Shown: in pieces, positions 37,175 through 46,651 of the stretch
Layout of the letters: each line of letters begins with the position of its first letter
Position numbering within the stretch: position 1 is the first letter of the stretch
Source: Verrucomicrobiia bacterium
GTDB taxonomy: Bacteria; Verrucomicrobiota; Verrucomicrobiia; Limisphaerales; CAIMTB01
Direction of reading: 5' to 3'
DNA: 53,118 nt
NCBI GenBank assembly: GCA_019634625.1
Contig: JAHCBA010000045.1
Coordinates: forward strand, 1 to 53,118
The notes under the pieces: generated by a model
The model's database searches: none
What the model saw: the letters and a program-made list of their open reading frames with translations, nothing else
What the model was told of the DNA's origin: nothing
Program-made: the position numbers and the translations under genes

Positions 37175-39055
37175 TCAGGGCTGACGGACGGTGTTGAGGG
37201 CGTTCACCTGCCACGTGTCGAGCTGCTGCCGGGAGCCGTCCGGCCATTGGATTTCCACCGAATCGATCCGGGGAGTCCCCGGCCCGAGGCCGAAGGTGAC
37301 GGGCAGCTCGGACTGGGAGAGGTAACTGCGGGTGGGCATGACCTGCCGGGTCTGGGTGCGGCCGTTGGCGGTCACCCGGACCAGGGCGCCGATGGCATCG
37401 CGGTTGGCGCGGGTGCCGACGAGGCGGAAGCGGATCCAGGAATGGCCCAGGTTCTGGTCATTGCGCAGGAGGATGGGCGGCCCGCCGACCTGGAGGAAGA
37501 GGACATCCAGATCGCCGTCGCCATCGATGTCGGCGTAGGCGGAGCCACGCCCGACGATGGGTTGGAAGAGGTCCGGCCCGGCGCGATCGGCGTGGATGGG
37601 TACGAATCCGCCGTCGGTGGCGCCGGCATTCCAGAAGAGCTGGGCGGGTTGGCGGTAGGCCTGGCTTTCCTGGAGGAGGGAGATCTCCTCCTCGAGATGG
37701 CCGTTGCAGGTGAGGAGGTCCGGCCAGCCGTCGAGGTCGTAGTCGAAGAAGAACAGGCCGAACTTCAGAAGCAGCCGGCTGACCGGGCCGATGCCTTCGG
37801 CGATGGCCTCGTCGGTGAAGATCGCGGAGGGGCGGTCGGCCACGTACAGGGCGGTCATCTCGTTGGCGAAATTGGCGATGCCGATGGCGAGGGCGTCGTC
37901 ATTGCGGTGATGGACGGTGTCGATGCCCATGGCGCCACGGGCGTTGCCCAGCGGGTCGAAGGCGACCCCGAGGCGGGCGCCGACCTCGGCGAAGGTGAGG
38001 TCATGGCGGTTGGTGAACACCAGATTCTGAACGGTGTCGTTGGCCACCACGAGATCGATCCAGCCGTCGCCGTTGAGGTCGATGGGGGCGATGCCGAGGG
38101 ACTTGGCCGCCGGGACCCCGGTGGCCGGATTGCGGACGGCGAGGCCGGCCTGGGCGGTGATGTCGGTGAAGCGTCCGTTGCCTTCGTTGCGATAGAGGTA
38201 CGGCACGGTGCCCTGGAAGTTCATCGGCGGGCCGTAGGCGCGGTTTCGTCCGTCGAGCGAATACCCGACTTGGAAGTCGATGTCGCGGGACCACTGGACA
38301 TAGTTGACCACGACGAGGTCGAGGAGGCCGTCGCGGTCGAGGTCCACAAAGGCGGCCGCGGTGCTCCAGACCTCGGGACCGCCTCCCACGCCGGCGGACG
38401 CCGTGACGTCTTCGAAGCGCCCGTTGCCAAGGTTGCGGAAGAGGCGGTTGGAACCGACGGCGGTGATGAACACGTCCACCAGTCCGTCGTTGTCGAAATC
38501 CCCGCAGGCGACGCCCATCCCGTAGAACGTGACATCGAGCCCGGAGCCGGCGGTCACGTCGGTGAAGCGCCCGGTGCCGTCGTTGCGATAGAGGGCATGG
38601 GTGGGGGCGGGGACGGGCGGCTGTTTCGCCCAGGGCCAGGGGGCACCGTTGACCAGGAGGAGGTCGGGGTGTCCGTCGCCATCGAAATCGAAGAAGGCGC
38701 CGCCGCCGCCCATGGTTTCCGGGAGCAGTTTCTCGCCCTCGGCTCCGGTGAAGTGGGTGAAGCGGATCCCGGCGGAGGCCGTGACATCCGTGAACCGGAC
38801 CGTGGGGACGACGGCCTGCTCATGGGTGCGGGCGACGGGCGTGCGGATTTCGGTCACCTGCGGCGGCGGCGCGGGGGTGGGGCGCCGGAACCAGAGGAGG
38901 GTGGCGCCGATGGCGAGGACGATGCCAATCAGGGCATAGGCCGAGCGCCGCATGGCGCGGCCGATGATCGCATCGTCCAGGGGTGCCTGATCGTCGGCAT
39001 CGGGTAGGGGTTCCCGGTCCGGCGGGGACGGGGGACGCGAAGCGGGGGACGACAT
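37175..39055 (-). CDS. FG-GAP/VCBS repeat protein with ASPIC/UnbV domain
   Basis: This membrane-anchored protein has 626 residues. A single membrane helix (SAYALIGIVLAIGATLLWF, about 38-57) is followed by an extracytoplasmic propeller of FG-GAP/VCBS blades with Ca-binding D-x-D-x-D-G loops: FFDFDGDGHPDLLLVNG, GDFDNDGLVDVFIT, VDLDRDGLLDLVVVNY, IDLNGDGWIDLVVAND, FDYDLDGWPDLLTCNG and ADIDGDGDLDVLFL. The C-terminus (SWIRFRLVGTRANRDAIGAL and RSYLSQSELPVTFGLG) is the ASPIC/UnbV domain. Such proteins are common in Verrucomicrobiota and Planctomycetota; a carbohydrate or surface role is usual but unproven. ATG 39055 is preferred; an in-frame ATG near 39150 would add residues that look like leader DNA. 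Confidence 0.9.
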   Translation of the reverse strand: MSSPASRPPSPPDREPLPDADDQAPLDDAIIGRAMRRSAYALIGIVLAIGATLLWFRRPTPAPPPQVTEIRTPVARTHEQAVVPTVRFTDVTASAGIRFTHFTGAEGEKLLPETMGGGGAFFDFDGDGHPDLLLVNGAPWPWAKQPPVPAPTHALYRNDGTGRFTDVTAGSGLDVTFYGMGVACGDFDNDGLVDVFITAVGSNRLFRNLGNGRFEDVTASAGVGGGPEVWSTAAAFVDLDRDGLLDLVVVNYVQWSRDIDFQVGYSLDGRNRAYGPPMNFQGTVPYLYRNEGNGRFTDITAQAGLAVRNPATGVPAAKSLGIAPIDLNGDGWIDLVVANDTVQNLVFTNRHDLTFAEVGARLGVAFDPLGNARGAMGIDTVHHRNDDALAIGIANFANEMTALYVADRPSAIFTDEAIAEGIGPVSRLLLKFGLFFFDYDLDGWPDLLTCNGHLEEEISLLQESQAYRQPAQLFWNAGATDGGFVPIHADRAGPDLFQPIVGRGSAYADIDGDGDLDVLFLQVGGPPILLRNDQNLGHSWIRFRLVGTRANRDAIGALVRVTANGRTQTRQVMPTRSYLSQSELPVTFGLGPGTPRIDSVEIQWPDGSRQQLDTWQVNALNTVRQP

Positions 39056-39175
39056 CGGCGCGAGGGTGCGACGGGTGAGAGGGGAATTCCAGCGTGGAAG
39101 TGTTGAGGGGCAGGGGGGCCCTTTGCGATTGTTGTTCCGGAGGCACCCGTTCATCGTCGTCAGGGTATTCAGGTC

Positions 39176-40297
39176 ATGGACGAGGCGCCTCCCACCAAGC
39201 TTAGCAGCCTGACGATCCAGGGGTTCCGGTCGATCCGGGACCTGAAAGGCTTCGCCGTCCGGCCCATGAACGTGTTGGTCGGGGCGAACGGTTCGGGAAA
39301 GAGCAATTTCGTGGAGTTTTTCCGGATGCTGCGGGCCCTGTGCAATGAGGGACTGCAGCGCTTTGTGATCGGGCGGGGAGGTGCTGACGGGTTTCTCTTC
39401 AATGGCCCGAAGGTGACCCCGAGGATCCGCGGAGACGTGCAGTTCGGGGAGAACCGGTATCAATTCACCCTGGCTCCGACGGCCTCGGGGGAGCTGATGA
39501 TTGAAAGTGAGTCAGTTCCCTACGGCCTTCATCGGAATGACATGGGCGGCGGCCGGCTCGAGTCCCTGCTGAAGGACCGGATGAAGAAGAGAGCTTCCTG
39601 GAACCAGCCCGATAAGGTTTATTTCTACGTCTGGAGGGCCATGATCCAATGGGTGGTGTATCACTTCCACGACACCAGCCTCCTCGCTGCCGCGCGGCGC
39701 GAGTGCCCGGTGGAGCACCATCGTGAGCTGGGTGAGGATGCCGGAAATATCGCGGCCTTCCTGCTGCACCTGCGCGAGAACCATGCGGCCACGTATCGCC
39801 GGATTCGGGACGTGATCCAAGGGGTGGCTCCGTACATCGAAGACTTCCTCCTGGAACCGCGTCGGCGCGGGGATGGCGATTTTGTAAAGCTGGAGTGGAA
39901 CCAGCGCGGAGTGCCATCGTTCCCGTTCCAGCCTTATCACTTGTCGGACGGGACCCTTCGGTTCATCTGTCTCGCCACGGCCGTGCTCCAGCCGAAGCCG
40001 CCACCCGTTCTGATCCTTGATGAACCGGAACTGGGACTTCATCCGTACGCTCTGGACCTGCTTGTGGATCTGTTGAGGGATGCATCCCGGCGCGGGGTGC
40101 AGGTGATCGTCTCGACGCAGTCCCCTGCCTTCCTGAATCGATGTGATCCGGAGGATATTGTGACCGTGGACCGTGAGGGAGGGGCTTCGGTCTTCCGGCG
40201 ACTGGAGGAGGAGCCTCTCGCCGCCTGGTTGGAGGACTACACCCTGGGTGAGCTCTGGCAGAAGAATGTGATCGGAGCTGACCTCAATCATGAGTAG
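39176..40297 (+). CDS. AAA ATPase (RecF/SMC-type, AAA_21 group)
   Basis: This 373-residue ABC-type ATPase has the Walker A motif GANGSGKS (residues 36-43), an ABC-like LSDGT signature and the Walker B VLILDEPELGLHP with the catalytic Glu, followed by the D-loop and the STQSP switch segment. The start is SSLTIQGFRSIRDLKGF, the hallmark of these RecF-like proteins. Its stop overlaps the start of the DUF4276 gene by 8 bp. Pairs of this kind resemble PARIS-like and OLD-like ATPase/TOPRIM modules that guard against phages, so a defence role is inferred. Base composition looks less extreme than in neighbouring genes, consistent with transfer. Confidence 0.88.
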   Translation: MDEAPPTKLSSLTIQGFRSIRDLKGFAVRPMNVLVGANGSGKSNFVEFFRMLRALCNEGLQRFVIGRGGADGFLFNGPKVTPRIRGDVQFGENRYQFTLAPTASGELMIESESVPYGLHRNDMGGGRLESLLKDRMKKRASWNQPDKVYFYVWRAMIQWVVYHFHDTSLLAAARRECPVEHHRELGEDAGNIAAFLLHLRENHAATYRRIRDVIQGVAPYIEDFLLEPRRRGDGDFVKLEWNQRGVPSFPFQPYHLSDGTLRFICLATAVLQPKPPPVLILDEPELGLHPYALDLLVDLLRDASRRGVQVIVSTQSPAFLNRCDPEDIVTVDREGGASVFRRLEEEPLAAWLEDYTLGELWQKNVIGADLNHE

Positions 40298-41029
40298 GGA
40301 ATGCGTGTTGGCTCTGGTCGAGGGGCAGACGGAAAGGGGAATTGTCAAGCAGGCCATCGCTCCCTACCTGGGGGAGCGCGGCGTGTACCTGCGGGCGCAA
40401 ATCATCGGAAAGCCGGGGCACAAGGGCGGGGTTCCCGCGGATTTCGGTGTCGTGTTGAAGGAGTTGACAGCACTGGCGAAGCAATGGCCGACGAGAGCGC
40501 TCACGACGCTGTTCGATTACGCCGGGATGCCTCGTGGATGGCCTGGAGTCGAGAGGGCTGCCGGTCTGACTCATGAGGAAATTCCACGCTGCATCGAAGG
40601 CGCGATGCGCACGGAGGTGCTTCGAAACCTGGGTGACCTGCTCCGACCTGACCGGTTTATTCCCTACGTGCAGATGCATGAGATCGAAGCCCTGCTCTTC
40701 GCCGGTCCCGAGATCATGCAGATGCCTTCGATCAAAAGGACTTGGCGGATGGCTTTCGGAGGATTGTTGAGCAGTGCGGCGGCTGCGAACGGATCAACAC
40801 AGGTCCGGAAACCCGGCCCTCGAAGCGAATCACAGCTGCGTATCCCAGCTATCGGAAAGGGGATAGCGACCTCGCGCATGCCCCTGGAATTGTGTCGCGG
40901 ATAGGCATCGAGCCAATACGGCAAGCCTGTCCCCACTTTCACGAGTGGTTGACCGTGCTCGAAGGCTTCGGCGGATCTGCAATCCCTGCGAATCCGGATT
41001 CATCGGGTATGTCGCATCCGAGCCCATGA
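40290..41029 (+). pseudogene. DUF4276 (TOPRIM-like) protein, frameshifted
   Basis: The first frame (from ATG 40290) reads the N-terminal half of a DUF4276 protein: LALVEGQTERGIVKQ with the E-G-x-T-E motif, TTLFDYAGMP, and MHEIEALLFAGPEI. Near 40734-40737 the frame is lost. The family continues in the -1 frame as DLADGFRRIVEQCGGCERIN, GPETRPSKRITAAYPSYRKG and CPHFHEWLTVLEGF, ending at 41029. Restoring one A to the run AAAA (ATC AAA AAG GAC) rejoins the halves. As given, the product of frame 1 would end at 40904 with a wrong C-terminus. It could be a true mutation, a sequencing error at the A-run, or slippage. Confidence 0.8.
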
Positions 41030-41033
41030 CGGG

Positions 41034-42521
41034 TTATGCCATCCGGGAGAGGGTGGTCTCGACGGAGCCGGGGGGGAGCCAGTGGACGTTGGGGGGGAGC
41101 GGGGAATCGGCGGGCGGAGGGCTGCGGTGGACGATGAAGGTGAGGGTGGGAACGCGATGGGCTTCGAGGCGGTCGCGCAACTGGCGGCGGGCGGGATCGA
41201 AGTCGAGGAGGACGAGGATGCAGCCGCTGAGGCGGTGGAGGTGACGGAGGACGAGGGTTTCGAGATCGTCGAGGCGGCCCTGGGGATCGAGTTCCACGCT
41301 GGCGAGGATTTCGAGCATCTGCTCGGCGTGGGCCAGGCCGCGTCCGGCGGTGAAGACGTAGGCCTGATCCCCGATGAACATCAGATCCAGCAGGGAATCG
41401 CGCTGGTCCACGGTGCTGACGAACGACGCCGCCAGGCGCACGGCGTCCTCGAAGGCATCCGACTCGGGTCCTCCGCCGAAGGTGTCGAGGAGGAGTGCGT
41501 GGCGGACGAAGAACTCCTCCTGGAACTCCTTCACGACGGGCTGGCGGGTGCGGGCCCAGCCGGCCCAGTGAATGCGGCGGACCGGATCACCGGGGCGGTA
41601 ATCGCGGACGGACACGAACTCCTCGGATTCTCCGACCGAGCCGGCCATGGCGATGCCGCCCGCCTGGAGCCGGCGCGACTGGCCGGGGAGCGGGATGGGA
41701 GGCAGGCGGAACGGGCGGGGAAGGACGATGACCGAATCGGGTTGTTGTCGGACGACGCCCAGGCGTCGGAAGAGGCCGAACGGGTCGGAGCGGGCGACCT
41801 CGGTGCCGGCGAAGGTGAGGCGGCCCCGGCGGAGAGCGGTGACCGGCACCACCACCTCGGTTCCGGCGGAGGCCGGCAGTGGGGGCAGGGGGATGGGTTC
41901 GAGGCGGGCGCGGGTCTTGCGGGCACAATGCCAGGTCCAGCGGTAGAACCGGTAGCGGCGATCGAACCAGTTCCGGCGTTCCTCGCCGGGTTCCGCGAGG
42001 TGGGAGAACTCGTAGAGGGTGGGCCGCGGATCGGACACCCCTTCCCAGAGGTCCATGGCGGGCAGCGGGCGGGGGGTGAGATTGCGGACGTGGAGCCGGA
42101 GGGGGAAGGCGATGCCGGCAGTGACGCGGCGGGGCAGGGTCCGTTCGAGGGCGAGGCGGCGTCGCGGTTTGCGGGCCCAGACCAGGGACACCAGAAGGAG
42201 GCAGAGGAGCACTCCGAACAGGTGGTGGGACATGGTCTGGGAGATGTCCGTGAAGGCGCCCGCCGTCAGGGTGGCCCAGAAGAGAAGGGCCCCCGCGGGG
42301 GTGATGTGGCGGCGCAGCCATTGGCGGATGGCATGGAACATCCAGTAACTGCGGTGCAGCCGGCGATCGAGGCGGCTGGCCTCGGGCGCGGTGAAAGCGT
42401 GAGGGGTTTCGCGGCCGGGAGACTGGCCGGAGCGGTGGCCTGTCGATTCGGGGGGCCGGGTGAGGGTGGGATGCAGCACGCGGTCCGGCGCGGACGGGAG
42501 GACGGGCGGCGTGCGGCTCAT
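41034..42521 (-). CDS. DUF58 domain protein
   Basis: The protein has 495 residues with two membrane helices near the N-terminus (AGALLFWATLTAGAF and SHHLFGVLLCLLLVSLVWA). The DUF58 domain includes RSDPFGLFRR, then SEEFVSVRDYRPGDPVRRIH with WAGWARTRQPVVKEFQEE, the most conserved DUF58 block, and a vWA-like C-terminal region. DUF58 genes typically pair with MoxR ATPases, as here (13 bp apart, MoxR upstream), where they are thought to assist assembly or maturation of other proteins. The first ~60 residues are disordered and Pro/Arg-rich, so a shorter start cannot be excluded. Confidence 0.88.
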   Translation of the reverse strand: MSRTPPVLPSAPDRVLHPTLTRPPESTGHRSGQSPGRETPHAFTAPEASRLDRRLHRSYWMFHAIRQWLRRHITPAGALLFWATLTAGAFTDISQTMSHHLFGVLLCLLLVSLVWARKPRRRLALERTLPRRVTAGIAFPLRLHVRNLTPRPLPAMDLWEGVSDPRPTLYEFSHLAEPGEERRNWFDRRYRFYRWTWHCARKTRARLEPIPLPPLPASAGTEVVVPVTALRRGRLTFAGTEVARSDPFGLFRRLGVVRQQPDSVIVLPRPFRLPPIPLPGQSRRLQAGGIAMAGSVGESEEFVSVRDYRPGDPVRRIHWAGWARTRQPVVKEFQEEFFVRHALLLDTFGGGPESDAFEDAVRLAASFVSTVDQRDSLLDLMFIGDQAYVFTAGRGLAHAEQMLEILASVELDPQGRLDDLETLVLRHLHRLSGCILVLLDFDPARRQLRDRLEAHRVPTLTFIVHRSPPPADSPLPPNVHWLPPGSVETTLSRMA

Positions 42522-42534
42522 GGGGAGGCCGGAT

Positions 42535-43482
42535 TCAGCGGGGCGGCGGGTGGCGCTGGAGGAGTTCGGCGACCAGCGCCTCGGGGCTGGTGCCGGCGAA
42601 CCGGGCCTGGGGATCGACGACCAGGCGATGGGCGATCACGGGAACGGCGAGATCGGCCAGGTCGGCCGGGGTGACAAAGTCGCGACCGTCGAACAGTGCC
42701 AGGGCCTGGGCGGCCTTCATGAGGGCCAGCGAGGCACGCGGACTGGCGCCCAGCGGGACGCCGGGGAGACTCCGGGTGGCCTGGACCAGGGTGACGATGT
42801 AGTGGAGGAGTTCCTCGCCCACCCGGACTTCCCGCACGGCGGCCCGGACGCGCCTCAGTTCATCCTGGGAACAGCACGGTTCGATGCGGCTGAGGGGGTG
42901 TTCGCGGACCTGGGCGGTGAGGATGGCCACCTCCTCGACGGGCGGCACGTAGCCCAGTCCGAAGCGCATCATGAAGCGGTCCATCTGGGCTTCGGGGAGG
43001 GGGTAGGTGCCGCGGAACTCGACCGGGTTCTGCGTGGCGATCACGAAGAACAGGTCGGACAGGGGGCGCTGGGATCCATCGACGCTGACCTGGCCCTCGG
43101 CCATGGCCTCGAGGAGGGCCGACTGGGTGCGCGGCGAGGCGCGGTTGATTTCGTCGGCGAGGAGGATGTCGGTGAAGACGGGACCTTCCCGGAACCGGAA
43201 GGCGTGTTCCTCCTGGTAGAAGACCGAGACGCCGACGATGTCGGTGGGAAGGAGATCCGGGGTGAACTGGATGCGGGTGAAGTGCGCATCGATCGACAGG
43301 GCGAGCGTCTTGGCCAGGGTGGTCTTGCCGGTGCCGGGAAAATCGTCGAGCAGGACGTGTCCGCCCGCGGCGAAGGCGGCAAGGAGCCTCCGGGTGGCCA
43401 CTTCCTGACCCCGCAGGACGCGCTGGATGTTGTCCGACAGGCGGCGCAGGACCTCGGCCGCCCCGGCGGGATCGTCTGGCAT
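42535..43482 (-). CDS. MoxR-family AAA+ ATPase
   Basis: The 315-residue protein starts at ATG 43482. It has the MoxR N-terminus (LSDNIQRVLRGQEVATRRLL), Walker A GHVLLDDFPGTGKTTLAKTL (GTGKT at 50-54) and DIVGVSVF. Walker B is DILLADEINRASPRTQSALL, sensor 1 is FVIATQNPVEFRGTYPLPEA, and the closing ASPRASLALMKAAQALALFD block is present. It precedes the DUF58 gene on the same strand, with 13 bp between them, the classic MoxR-DUF58 arrangement. These ATPases act as chaperone-like factors; the client is not evident here. Confidence 0.94.
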   Translation of the reverse strand: MPDDPAGAAEVLRRLSDNIQRVLRGQEVATRRLLAAFAAGGHVLLDDFPGTGKTTLAKTLALSIDAHFTRIQFTPDLLPTDIVGVSVFYQEEHAFRFREGPVFTDILLADEINRASPRTQSALLEAMAEGQVSVDGSQRPLSDLFFVIATQNPVEFRGTYPLPEAQMDRFMMRFGLGYVPPVEEVAILTAQVREHPLSRIEPCCSQDELRRVRAAVREVRVGEELLHYIVTLVQATRSLPGVPLGASPRASLALMKAAQALALFDGRDFVTPADLADLAVPVIAHRLVVDPQARFAGTSPEALVAELLQRHPPPR

Positions 43483-43576
43483 GCGCGGGACGATGCGATG
43501 GGCCGGGCCTGGATCGCAACCTTGCACTCAGTCGGGCGCTTGCCGGTGGGGCGTGGGGACGGGCAAGGTCGGGAGC

Positions 43577-46500
43577 ATGCCTTCCGGCGGTGCCATGAAG
43601 TCACGGCGATGGGGCGGGTCGGTCCGCGGCGGCCGGCTTGGGTGGGTGGCCGCCATGGCGCTGGCGGGATGGGCGTGGGGGAACCCGGTTCAGGCCGGGG
43701 CGGACGGGCTGGAGCCGCCGTATTCGATCCGGGTGTGGCGGGTGGAGGATGGATTGCCGGACAATGTGGTCCACGCGATTCAGCAGGGGCCCGATGGATA
43801 CCTGTGGATCAGCACGCCGGGAGGACTGGCGCGCTTCGATGGGGTGCGGTTCCGGGTGTTCGACCGGCGCGAGCCCGGACTCGAGAGCGATCGCAGCGTC
43901 CGGATGGCGCCCGGGGCGCAGGGCGAACTTTGGATTTCGATGGACCGGGGGGAACTGGTGCGGTTGCAGGACGGGCGGTTCACGACCTTCGATGCCAGCG
44001 CGGGTTGGCCGATGGAACGTTTCCAGGCCCGGGGTGGAGTCAGGCTGCCGGATGGGGCCATGGTGTTTGTCACGGCTTCTGGAAGTCTGTGGCGGTACGA
44101 CGGACGGCATTTCTCCGGGATGCAGGGCCCCCCAACGGAGCAACCCGTGACCGGCATGGTGAACGACGAGGCGGACCCGGCCTGCCTCTGGGGGCGCACG
44201 GTGCAGGACCTGTTCCGGTTCGACGGGGAATCATGGACGCAGGTTCCCACCCACGGCGGGGCGGAATCCGGGGAGGAGCACCGTCGTTTTGTGGCCATGG
44301 CTCCCCGTCACGGCGGAGGGGTCTGGCTGCTCCGGCGCGGTTCCGTCACGGGGATTCAGCCCGATGGGGGTGAGCCGCTGGTGTTCCCTTTTCTCGAGAT
44401 CCCGAGCGCGGCCTCGCTGGTCGAGGACGCGCAGGAGCAATTCTGGATTGGGACGTGGAGTGCCGGTCTGGTGCATTTGAACGGGAGGACGGGTGGCGTG
44501 CGGGTGTTGGGCCGGGAAGAGGGATTCCCCGCGGCGTCCGTGCGGGCCATGATTCTGGATCGGGAGGGAAATCTTTGGGTGGGGACCAATGGCAGCGGTC
44601 TGGTGCGGGTGCGTCCGGGGATCTTCGGGAGCCGGGACCGGGCCCGGGATTTCCCGGCGCCAGACTTCATGCCCCTGAGCCTGGCGGAGGATGAGAATGG
44701 ACGGATCTGGGTGGGGCGCCTCGATGGCGGGCTGGCGGTGATCGATCGGGCGGGGGCGGTGCATTCCGGCGAACCTGGGCCGATCAATGCCTGGTCGGCG
44801 GCGGCGCGACGGGACGGCCGGCTTTGGTTCGGTACGTACGCCGGGGTGTGGTTCAAGCTGGATCAGGCCGGACGCACTGCGCTTCTCGGGACCAACAAGG
44901 TCGATGGGGCGAGTCCCCTGATCCGCACGCTGTGCGAGGATTCGCACGGAACGCTGTGGGTGGGCACGGAAGGGGGCTTGTGGCGCCACAACGACGCGAA
45001 AGGCGTCCTGGAGCCAGGAGCCGACGGATCGATCCGGGACGCGGTCCAGGTGATCGAGCGCGATCCGGGCGGCGGACTCTGGATCGGACTCCGCGACGAC
45101 GGGCTGTTGCACCTTCACGGTGCCGAGGTGAAGCGGATCGAGGGGGAACTGCCCAGTCCCGGAGTGCGGTCGCTGCTGGCGGAGAGGGAGGGTTCGCTGT
45201 GGATCGGAACCCGCCTTGGGCTCGCGCTGTACCGCCATGGGCGGATTCGCCCCATCGACGCGGGGGAACGGTTGGGCGAGGCGGAGGTGACGGGCATTCT
45301 GGACGACCAGGCGGGGTCGCTCTGGCTGGGATCGACGCGGGGAGTCTTCCGGTTGTCCCGCACGGGCATCGAGGCGTTTCTGCGCGGGGAAACGCGCCGG
45401 GTCCATCCGGGCGCCTACGGCACGGTCGATGGGCTTCCCTCGAATCAGAGCGCGTCCGGGTGCCCTTCCGCGTTGCGGGCGCGGGACGGGCGATTGTGGT
45501 TCGCGACCGTGGATGGGGTGGCGGTGGTGGATGCGGCGCGACTGCCGCGTTCGCTCAATCCGCCACGGATGGTGGTCGAGGAGGTGCTGGTGGATGGGGT
45601 ACCCGGCGCGGGACGGGGTTCCGTGGCGCCGGCGACCGTGACGGTGCCGCCGGGGCCGCGTCGGGTGGACATTCGCTACACGGGGATCAGTCTGGGTGCG
45701 CCGGAAGCGGTGCATTTCCGGTGGCGCATGGTCGGGTTCGATTCGGAGTGGCGGGAGGTGGGCGGCGAACGCATCGCCTCGTTCCACGGCCTGCCGCCGG
45801 GCCGGTACCGGTTCGAGGTGATGGCGGGGAACAACGACGGTGTCTGGAGCGCGTCGGCGGCGACGGCGGCACTGATCATCCGGCCGGCGTGGTGGCAGAC
45901 GTGGTGGTTCCGCGCCGCCGGGGGCGGGGCGCTGGCCGGCATGGTGGCCCTGGGCTACGGCGCCCGGGTGGCACGGCTGGAACGGGCACGCCGGATGCAG
46001 AGGGAGTTCTCGCGGCGGTTGATGGAGTCGCAGGAACAGGAGCGCCGCCGGCTGGCATCGGAACTGCACGACAGCCTCGGACAGAACCTGCTGGTCATCA
46101 AGAATCGGGCCCTGCTCGGCCTTCGCCATGAAACGCAGGCTGCCCGGATGTCGCAGGAACTGGCCCAGGTCTCCGAACTGGCCTCGCAATCCCTGCGCGA
46201 GGTGCGGGCCATGGCCCATGAACTGCGCCCGTTCCAACTCGATGAACTCGGACTGACCCAGGCCATCACCCACATTGCCCGGCGTCTCGGGGACGCATCG
46301 GACATCGAGGTCGGGACCGATCTCGAGGACCTCGACGGCGCGCTGCCGAAGTCCGCGGAGATCCACTTCTTCCGATCCGTGCAGGAATGCCTGACCAACA
46401 TCGCCAAGCACTCGGGAGCGCGAACCGCCAGCGTTCGGGTCCGGCGTGAAGGGAACCACCTGGCCGCTCTGATCCGGGATGACGGCTGCGGGTTTGATCT

Positions 46501-46651
46501 GCGGGGGGCCGGCGCCGGTTTCGGCCTGCGCAGCCTGCGCGAGCGGGTGGGCACGCTGGGAGGCCGGATCGAGTTCGAGTCCCGTCCCGGAGCCGGCGTC
46601 CGGGTGGAGATTGTGGTGCCCCTGGCGGAAGCCATCCCCCCCGAATCATGA
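43577..46651 (+). CDS. sensor histidine kinase with two-component propeller (Y_Y_Y) domain
   Basis: The 1024-residue protein starts at ATG 43577 (ATG 43595 also possible). A signal peptide leads into ~14 periplasmic reg_prop blades with repeated W-x-G-T/S-x-x-G units such as DGYLWISTPGGLARFDG, GNLWVGTNGSGLVRV and GSLWIGTRLGLALY. A Y_Y_Y domain follows (VDIRYTGISLGAPEAVHFRW, LPPGRYRFEVMAGNNDG), then one membrane helix near 780-800. The HisKA_3 core has the phospho-His in SELHDSLGQNLLVIKNRA (residue ~831), and HATPase_c has ECLTNIAKHSGA and DDGCGFD. The design is that of hybrid-type carbohydrate sensors. The regulator gene overlaps by 4 bp. Confidence 0.92.
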   Translation: MPSGGAMKSRRWGGSVRGGRLGWVAAMALAGWAWGNPVQAGADGLEPPYSIRVWRVEDGLPDNVVHAIQQGPDGYLWISTPGGLARFDGVRFRVFDRREPGLESDRSVRMAPGAQGELWISMDRGELVRLQDGRFTTFDASAGWPMERFQARGGVRLPDGAMVFVTASGSLWRYDGRHFSGMQGPPTEQPVTGMVNDEADPACLWGRTVQDLFRFDGESWTQVPTHGGAESGEEHRRFVAMAPRHGGGVWLLRRGSVTGIQPDGGEPLVFPFLEIPSAASLVEDAQEQFWIGTWSAGLVHLNGRTGGVRVLGREEGFPAASVRAMILDREGNLWVGTNGSGLVRVRPGIFGSRDRARDFPAPDFMPLSLAEDENGRIWVGRLDGGLAVIDRAGAVHSGEPGPINAWSAAARRDGRLWFGTYAGVWFKLDQAGRTALLGTNKVDGASPLIRTLCEDSHGTLWVGTEGGLWRHNDAKGVLEPGADGSIRDAVQVIERDPGGGLWIGLRDDGLLHLHGAEVKRIEGELPSPGVRSLLAEREGSLWIGTRLGLALYRHGRIRPIDAGERLGEAEVTGILDDQAGSLWLGSTRGVFRLSRTGIEAFLRGETRRVHPGAYGTVDGLPSNQSASGCPSALRARDGRLWFATVDGVAVVDAARLPRSLNPPRMVVEEVLVDGVPGAGRGSVAPATVTVPPGPRRVDIRYTGISLGAPEAVHFRWRMVGFDSEWREVGGERIASFHGLPPGRYRFEVMAGNNDGVWSASAATAALIIRPAWWQTWWFRAAGGGALAGMVALGYGARVARLERARRMQREFSRRLMESQEQERRRLASELHDSLGQNLLVIKNRALLGLRHETQAARMSQELAQVSELASQSLREVRAMAHELRPFQLDELGLTQAITHIARRLGDASDIEVGTDLEDLDGALPKSAEIHFFRSVQECLTNIAKHSGARTASVRVRREGNHLAALIRDDGCGFDLRGAGAGFGLRSLRERVGTLGGRIEFESRPGAGVRVEIVVPLAEAIPPES

